Position numbers and translations under genes: made by a program
The notes under the pieces: model-generated
The model's input: the letters and a program-made list of their open reading frames with translations, nothing else
Told to the model about the DNA's origin: nothing
Databases searched by the model: none
DNA from: Malania oleifera
Lineage: Eukaryota > Streptophyta > Magnoliopsida > Santalales > Ximeniaceae
Reading direction: 5' to 3'
Assembly (NCBI RefSeq): GCF_029873635.1
Contig: NC_080418.1
Location: 151,273,748-151,337,747 of the forward strand
Length of the DNA stretch: 64,000 bases
In this document: positions 58,267 through 64,000 of the stretch, piece by piece
Position numbering within the stretch: position 1 is the first letter of the stretch
How the letters are laid out: each line of letters begins with the position of its first letter

Positions 58267-58342
58267 CCACGCTTTCCCCCATGGTCAAGGTTGTGTGGTC
58301 CGAAGGTTGGATCTAACCGCGGTTGGCCGACCTAGTTAGATC
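58267..58342 (-). promoter_or_regulatory. Three-hairpin RNA module in LTR B
   Basis: H1 outer arms GAUCUAAC/GUUAGAUC, perfectly paired, around a GGUCGGCCAACC top (58342-58310). H2 keeps the UUCG loop but has a weak stem (58308-58297). H3 has stem CCAUG/CGUGG with loop GGGGAAAG (58284-58267). Lower stems share no sequence with A1 but pair. Confidence 0.55.
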
Positions 58343-59739
58343 AAAGTATCATATCACATATCGCGTCTGTAGTACGACTGGCCAACCTATAACCTTTATC
58401 CGGACTCAGGGGGCCTAACAACCCTACAAAAAGGCTTAGTCGACTGTCACGCCACACGCTCTAAGAGTCCGTGTGGTTGCACTAACACCATTAGCAATGG
58501 TACTGTGCTCAATATCATAACCATCCATCAAGGTTCACTACCACATACCCGCAATCATTATGCGGTATTGACATTTCGTCAATTATATTTCAGTATATCA
58601 CAATTCAGTTCAATATAAATATTCTCATCACTTTCTATGCACATTTCATCATCTCGTAATAATATATATCATATTTCACGTATTTTCACATTTTCCCAAA
58701 AAACTCATATCAGTAATTTGTACAAACTCATTTCTCATGCAAATAATTTCCACTCACAAATAAATACCACATTTCATTATTTTTCACTAATCACATCAAT
58801 CATTCTCATTTCAATATTTTCACAGAAAATACCCATCATTATATTTCACATTTTTCAACACATGTCATGTGCCACACAGTTTTCATCTAATATTCATAAT
58901 ATATTAGTTTCAGACTCCAAAACATCACAAATTAATATTACTCAAATGCCACATAATTTATTTGATATTTGTATCATAATAATTTTCAGGCAAAATACAA
59001 TATGCTCATTTTCATATATTAATTCAAACGATAATTCTAAAAATGCTACTATAATTTATTCCACTTACCTGACCTACTGAGAGTCTCGTTAGAACTCAAA
59101 TCTCATGCCCTTGGCACCCGAAACTCAACTCCTGCAATTTACATTTCCCTAGATTAATTAACATATTTCCCCAAAATAATATCCATCTAACCTTTCTTAT
59201 GCTTCATATACCTCAAATTAACATTTAAACTAATATTTGACACCCCCACTTAATTTTCTGAATTTTGCCTACGGATCCCAAAATTACACCCGCGGCACTC
59301 ACCCGGGCCCTAAATTCTGAAAATTCTACTTCAACTCCAGATGCTCAATATTTTAGCATTTATAAATTATTACTAATTAATTAAAAATAAGCCCTTTAAT
59401 AACCCTCGTACCCTAAATTTGGGGTTTTGCCCACGACGACTCCACGAGAATTTCGTCCCGCTAGACTTGTAGAGAATCATCCATAGATTCTCGTGGTGGT
59501 GTCCGTTCATCAATCAGGCTTATAATTTGCAAGAAATTAAAGATAAAGGGAAAATTGACTTACCCTAGAAGATACGTCTACGCCGCTCCTACCATCGATC
59601 CGCTCCGGTAGAAATGATGGTAGCGGAGAATGGAGCTCAACAGTATCTTCTGATTCTCGATCAGGTGAGAATCCACCACGCAACTAAGGAGAAAGGGAGA
59701 GAGAATGAGAGGAGAGAGAGAGTGTGTCTGCGCGTAAAA

Positions 59740-59886
59740 CAGAAGAAGAAGAAGAAGAAGAAGAAGAAGAAGAAGAAGAGGAAAGAAAATAAGAAAGGAA
59801 AAAACCTCCTGGAGCTTCTTTGAAGCTTCAAGAGAGTAATAATAATAATAATAATAATAACAATAATAATAATAATAATAATATAT
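59740..59886. repeat. GAA and AAT microsatellites in LTR B
   Basis: (GAA)n at about 59742-59779 and (AAT)n at about 59837-59883. The lysine-rich frame across the first is a repeat artefact. Confidence 0.95.
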
Positions 59887-60274
59887 TTAATTAATATTAA
59901 TAATAATATATTTTATTAAAAAAATAAAAATAAATTTTAATTATTATTTTTCTTTTCTTTTTTATAAATCTGATTAATTAATTAATTATTACTATTATTA
60001 TTATTATTATTTGGAATCACTCCACTAATCTTCTATATCCCTTTTTGGGGTTATTACAAATCCCCTGTGTTCGTCGATAAGATGCTGAAAATTCCTCGGG
60101 TTATTACATTCTCCCCTCCTTATAAAATTTCATCCTCAAAATTTATTATCCGGGTTGAACACCATCTATACTTTCCATCATCCCGTAAAGGAAAAGTGTA
60201 ACGACCTGAATAAAAGTGAGATTTAAATAATAAAAAGGAAGGGAAATGGAAACCAGAAACAGAAGGAGACAGCG

Positions 60275-60517
60275 TTCGTCGACGACATTGCATTTTGGGG
60301 GATAACCATAATTTCAAGGAAATTGCCAAGACTCGTCGACGAATACAGGGCCTCATCGACGAGTGCATAATAAAATTCGTCGACGAACACAAGGCTTCGT
60401 CAATAAGAAAATACCGAGAGAGGTTTTGGGGTAGCTTGAATTTCGTCGACGAATACAGGGTCTCGTCGACGAATTTAATGAAGGACTCGTCGACGAAATC
60501 CCCTGTTCTATAAATAT
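60275..60517 (+). promoter_or_regulatory. TTCGTCGACGAA array and TATA box, LTR A2
   Basis: Eight copies of the palindrome, among them TTCGTCGACGAC (60275), CTCGTCGACGAAT (60333), CTCATCGACGAG, TTCGTCGACGAA (60377), TTCGTCGACGAAT (60440) and CTCGTCGACGAAA (60487). CTATAAATAT follows at 60508-60517, then the CT tract, as expected for an LTR promoter with initiation near 60540. Confidence 0.7.
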
Positions 60518-60575
60518 GAAAATCCGGATTTTGACTTCCTAAAGAAGCTAAGTTTTCCCCCTCTCTCCTCTTCGG

Positions 60576-60615
<40 letters not shown>

Positions 60616-61131
60616 TTGGGCTTATTTGTCGCCGGATCAAAGATTTGAAGCTACCACGACGCTCCTGGCGAAGTTCTCTATGAGTTTGCTAGAGCGGATC
60701 ATTGGGAAAACAAAGTTGGAAATCATCCCTAACTTGAGGTAAGGCTTTTTAAGCCAAATTTGACTTTGTGGTAGTTATAGATAATGTTGAACGTACAGAA
60801 ATACTAAACTTTAATACTGGGACTTTTCATTTTCAGGGTATTGGTCAGGAAATTTGTCAGGAGTTAGATTAGATTGTTTTGGGGGCTTTCTCTGTAGTCA
60901 GGTAAGGGGATAAACTAAACTAGTTCCTTTTGAGAAAATGTATGTATATATATAGTATTTGATTCTGGGAAGTAAATATGTTTATATATATATGAGTTAT
61001 ATTTGGGAAAATACTGTTTAAATACTGTTATGTTGAATACGTGGAAAATATGTTTAGTGTGGCATGAGTATAAAACGTTGGAAATACTGTTTTATGGAAA
61101 TGTGAATGATACGGATTTTTATGATGGAAAA

Positions 61132-61345
61132 TCGGCGTACGGGCTGAGGTTTTTATATGTTTGCCGGCGTACGGGCTATGCTATATGACTGTGATTTGCC
61201 AGTGTATAGGCTGTGCTATGTTTGCTAGCGTACGGGCCGTGCTATGTGACTGTGATTTGCCAGCATACGAGTTGTGCTATGTTTTGCCGACGTATGGGTT
61301 GAGCTATGATAAAATGTGTAATATCGGCGTATGGGCCGATGATTT
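61132..61345 (+). repeat. Tandem array with GCCGGCGTACGGGC core, LTR A2
   Basis: Seven or so units: GCGTACGGGCTGAGG, GCCGGCGTACGGGCTATGC, GCCAGTGTATAGGCTGTGC, GCTAGCGTACGGGCCGTGC and similar, with CTATGTGACTGTGATTT spacers. Reverse-strand equivalent of 43946-44175. Differences between units are mainly at CG sites. Confidence 0.85.
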
Positions 61346-61654
61346 TCATGATACACGTATATATGCAAAATGATATGATTAGTGTGAGAATAAATGATAT
61401 GAAATATCTATGTATCACACTTTTAGTATATGCTATATGATATCATAACCTGGTTGACTTCGTTTAGGCTATCACTTGCACGGTACCGTTGCTATATGTC
61501 CATGGTCCTCATGATCATGATATTTGTGTTAACGCCGTTGTACGGAGTGGTGTGAGATTGGATGGTCGATGTGGTTATTAAAGAAGTGTGCTGTGATCGC
61601 CCCTGGTGTACGGACCAGGTCTAGAAGACTCATCGGACCTACAGACTACAGTTT

Positions 61655-61734
61655 GACTTGGCAGTGGTCGGCCAACCATTGTCAGGTCCCGCCTTCGGGC
61701 CACACAACCTAGTCATGTGGGGGTAATACATGAC
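61655..61734 (+). promoter_or_regulatory. Three-hairpin RNA module in LTR A2
   Basis: H1 61655-61688: arms GACUUGGCAGUGGU and ACCAUUGUCAGGUC form 14 pairs, three of them G-U, around CGGCCA. H2 61691-61700: GCC-UUCG-GGC. H3 61712-61734: stem GUCAUGU/ACAUGAC, loop GGGGGUAAU. The G-U pairs favour the transcribed strand, since the other strand would have A-C mismatches. Confidence 0.7.
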
Positions 61735-62459
61735 AACAGCCAGCTAACCTACCAAGAATGTTTTTATGTTATTATTATTATGATATGAGATGAGATATGC
61801 TTATGAAATGCAGTATGTTCTGCCATGTTTTGATATACATATGTTTTTCCAAATTTGATAAACAGTACTGAATATGTTATATATGATATATATAGAACAC
61901 AGAATACTCATGTTGTCACACACTGGTATTAGTTTATTTCCCTTACTGAGAGGTGTCTCACCCCTAAATCTTATAAACTTTTCAGGAGCCCCAAATAGGA
62001 GAGCGGGAAAAGCCCGCTGAGCTAGTGCTGTGTATCTGCCCTTTTTGAAGGGTAAGTTTTGTAGGGACAGTTAGATTTTTGGGGAAATGTCCCTAGGTCT
62101 TATTTTTGATATGTATATATGGAAATACTGTGGACTATAGCAACTCTGATATATTGTATTATATGGTATTGAGATGTACATTATTGTATGTTTTCTGCTA
62201 CTAGGGCTTCTGCTGTATGTTCTGATATATCGCTGGTACCCACGGGTCCAAGTGGATTGTGACCTGCTGAACTGGAATATGGGAAATGTGCTATTGATAT
62301 TATCAAAAAAAAAATGTGAAAAAAAAAAAGTAGGTCGTGACAAAAAGTGTCTACTCATTTTATTACTTACCCTCACTTATGACGGAGGAATACCATGGTT
62401 ACATTCTATGTTTTGGGAGATTACACAAATAAAATTAAAAACTACTTACTAACTAAATA

Positions 62460-63472
62460 GTACATGTACCTGCAAAAGAAACATTACCTAACTATTTACA
62501 TTACCTGATTGCTCTTGGAACAAATGTGGGTATTTCTTTTTAATTTCATCCTCGAGTTCCCATGAGACTTCTTCCATAGCATGGTTCCTCCACAAAATCT
62601 TCACTAGCTGAATTTCTTTAGTACGCAGTTCTTGTGTCATTCTGTCTATAATCTGTACTAGCATCTCTTCATAAGCTAGTGAATCCTTGAGTTCTATCTC
62701 TGCATAGCTAATTATGTGAGATGGATCTGGGATGTATTTCCTTAACATGAAAAACATAAAACACATCATGAATTTGAGCCAAAGCTGGCGACAAAGCTAG
62801 CCTATAAGCAACTGACCCTATTCTCTATAATATCTCAAATGGGTCAATATACCTAGGGTTCAATTTGCCCTTCTTTCCAAACCTCATAACTCCTTTTAGA
62901 GGAGCTATCTTAAAAAATACTCGATCTACCACATCAAACTATAGCTCTCGGCGATGAGTGTCTGCGTAGCTTTTCTGCCGACTCTGCACGGTGCTAATTC
63001 TTTCTTTAATTAGTCAGACCTTATCACACGCCTATTGTACAATCTCTGGACCCAACACTTTCCTTTCACCAACTTCATCCCAAAAGAGAGGAGAAAAACA
63101 TCTCCTGCCATACAGTGCCTCGTATGGGGCCATGTCGATGCTAGACCGGTAGCTGTTATTATAAGCAAATTTAACTAGTGGTAGAAACTGAGTCCAGCTA
63201 CCCCCGAAATCCAGCACGCATGCATGAAGCATATCTTCTAATGCCTGAATCGCCCTCTCAGTTTGTCTATTTGTCTAGGGATGGAAAGCAGTGCTAAATG
63301 CTAACTATGTACCCATAGCCTCATGAAAACTTTTCTAGAATCGTGAAGTAAACCGAGGATCTCAGTCTGAGACTATGGATACTGGCACACCATGGACGCA
63401 AACTATCTCCTGAATATAAATCTCTGCCAATCTGTCCATGGAATAACCGACTTTAATCGGAATGAAATGAGC
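62460..63472 (-). pseudogene. Gypsy pol C-terminal relic: integrase and chromodomain-like end
   Basis: Read from 63472 down: a degraded integrase core (CVHGVPVSIVSD-stop-DPRFTSRF-stop-KSFHEAMGT; FHP-stop-TNRQTERAIQALEDML), then FVGGSWTQ-like DFGGSWTQFLPLVKFAYNNS and APYEALYGRRC (63232-63032), a poorly kept stretch, then MLRKYIPDPSHIISY and ILWRNHAMEEVSWELEDEIK at 62769-62488, the chromodomain-like end of chromovirus pol. Two of the three listed stops fit C-to-T changes of CGA and CAG; the third fits TGG to TAG. It belongs to the element whose 3' LTR is A3; its upstream part is beyond the insertion at 63473. 60109-60191 and 62348-62460 are its 3' untranslated part. Confidence 0.85.
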
Positions 63473-63847
63473 TGTAACAACCCAAAGAATAATGTTATTT
63501 CAATAATAAAGAGGGAGAGAAATGGAAAAAAAAATAGAAGGAGACAGCAGACTTTGTTGACGACATTGCACATTGGGGGTAATAACCAAAAATTTTTCCT
63601 TGGTCCTCATCGATGAATACAGGGGATTCTTCGACGAGGGTATAACAGGACCTTGTGAAAGAGGGCGAGCTTCATCGACGAGAAAATACTGAGAGGATGT
63701 TTGGGCGACTTTGAATTTCTTCCACGAAGGGCAAGGTTCATCGACGAATTGTCTATTGATTTCGTCGACGAGATGACGTGGCTCGTCGACGAAGGCTGCA
63801 GTATAAATAGCCTAAACTTGGTTTATACACATAATTTCCGGCATAAA

Positions 63848-63897
<50 letters not shown>

Positions 63898-64000
63898 GAC
63901 AGTTCTCCTTCCAACTTTCTTTGATTTCGGCCCCATCAGTCGTCGGATCGACGATCTGAGGCCACCACGACGCTCCTGGCGGAGTTCTCTTCAAATCTGC
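63473..64000 (+). mobile_element. Gypsy-type LTR A4, right part outside window
   Basis: Starts TGTAACAACCC, family A in + direction. Array and TATA (63553-63810), (TC)n tract (63851-63894), then TCGTCGGATCGACGATCTGA and CCACGACGCTCCTGGCGGAG, matching A2 at 60628-60674. It interrupts the integrase gene of the - strand gypsy element. The frames here are within the LTR leader and are not genes. Confidence 0.85.
63553..63810 (+). promoter_or_regulatory. CGTCGACGA array and TATA box, LTR A4
   Basis: Seven or eight copies, more diverged than in A2 (TTTGTTGACGAC, TCATCGATGAAT, TTCTTCGACGAG, TTCATCGACGAG, TTCATCGACGAAT, TTCGTCGACGAG, CTCGTCGACGAAG). The last ends about 8 bp before GTATAAATAG (63801-63810). 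TGACGTGGC lies between the last two copies, as in A1. Confidence 0.65.

Larger units (their letters stand above)
54884..60058 (-). mobile_element. Solo LTR B, with nested LTR C
   Basis: Ends TGTGACGCCC and GGTTATTACA, with a perfect 5-bp TSD AATCC (54879-54883 and 60059-60063). After removing LTR C and one TSD copy, about 2.75 kb remain. Has no coding region. Contains the hairpin module (58342-58267), the block CTTACTGAGATGTGTCTTAC with a TTTTTCAGGG site (55240-55285), and microsatellites at its upstream end. Inserted into a palindrome copy of LTR A3. Confidence 0.88.
50770..60108 (-). mobile_element. 3' LTR (A3) of a minus-strand gypsy element, with nested inserts
   Basis: Starts TGTAATGACC (50770) and ends GGTTATTACA (60108). 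The flanking + sequence TTCTCCCCTCCTTAT is the complement of a polypurine tract, so this is the 3' LTR of the gypsy element whose pol is at 62.5-63.5 kb. Inserts are 51678-53699 and 54884-60058. The remaining LTR is about 2.1 kb and matches A1/A2 in layout: module (51496-51420), CTAG/GTAAGGG donor (about 54353), 98-nt candidate intron (54503-54406), TATA and palindromes. Confidence 0.8.
60197..62342 (+). mobile_element. Solo LTR A2, 2146 bp, gypsy type
   Basis: Ends TGTAACGACC and GGTCGTGACA, with a perfect 5-bp TSD AAAAG (60192-60196 and 62343-62347). In order: palindromes and TATA (60275-60517), CT tract (60577-60609), 98-nt candidate intron 60739-60836 (GAG/GTAAGG, branch-like TACTAAAC at 60803, TTTTCAG), CAG/GTAAGG donor at 60902, CGTACG array, hairpin module, CTTACTGAGAGGTGTCTCACC (61942) and CTTTTCAGG acceptor ending 61985. 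Inserted in the internal region of the - strand gypsy element. Confidence 0.92.

Noticed and set aside
59614-59823. Lysine-rich 69-codon frame
   Set aside because: It runs through a (GAA)n microsatellite inside LTR B.

Overview
The window is nuclear DNA of a flowering plant, most likely a woody dicot with a repeat-rich genome. It is AT-rich and carries intron-split genes, a plant kinesin-14 gene, a plant-specific pentatricopeptide-repeat (PPR) gene, and dense nested plant transposons (Ty1/copia, Ty3/gypsy, L1 and RTE LINEs, an Au-like SINE, hAT). I see no CRISPR array, operon or tRNA. All reading was by eye; boundaries marked by target-site duplications (TSDs) are firm, others are approximate.

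Layout. 1-8684: 3' two thirds of a kinesin-14 gene on the + strand (7 exons visible, 5' end outside), whose 4.4-kb intron holds RTE and probable LINE debris. 8.7-13.6 kb: intergenic DNA and an unclassified LTR-like repeat with eleven copies of a CG-rich palindrome next to a TATA box. 13.6-19.5 kb: decayed LINEs, with a SINE split by a short hAT element. 19.5-28.8 kb: Ty1/copia element on the - strand, inserted in a LINE and itself hit by two hAT elements only 55 bp apart. 28.8-33.4 kb: LINE and RTE pieces, two tandem duplications, another palindrome-bearing repeat. 33.4-38.2 kb: a second copia element with both LTRs but apparently no gag. 38.2-39.7 kb: LINE. 40.5-42.2 kb: intact intronless PPR gene on the - strand. 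42.7-64 kb: a nest of Ty3/gypsy LTRs. An older + strand gypsy element is cut by LTR C2, which is cut by a - strand gypsy element running off the window; that element carries LTR B (itself containing LTR C) and solo LTRs A2 and A4.

Only the kinesin and PPR genes look functional. The kinesin would be a microtubule motor; the PPR protein would act on organelle RNA. The transposon genes are broken, many by C-to-T changes in CG or CHG context, as expected from long-term cytosine methylation.

The most interesting structure is in the gypsy LTRs. Diverged copies share one layout in transcription order: an array of TTCGTCGACGAA palindromes, a TATA box, a CT-rich tract, a 98-nt candidate intron, a second splice donor, a tandem array around CGTACG, a three-hairpin RNA module (about 80 nt in the A-type copies) whose stems change in a compensating way between copies, and a conserved TTTTTCAGG acceptor. 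If the splice sites are used, the hairpins would remain only in unspliced RNA, as with a packaging or dimerisation signal. That function is inference; the layout and the pairings are visible in the sequence.
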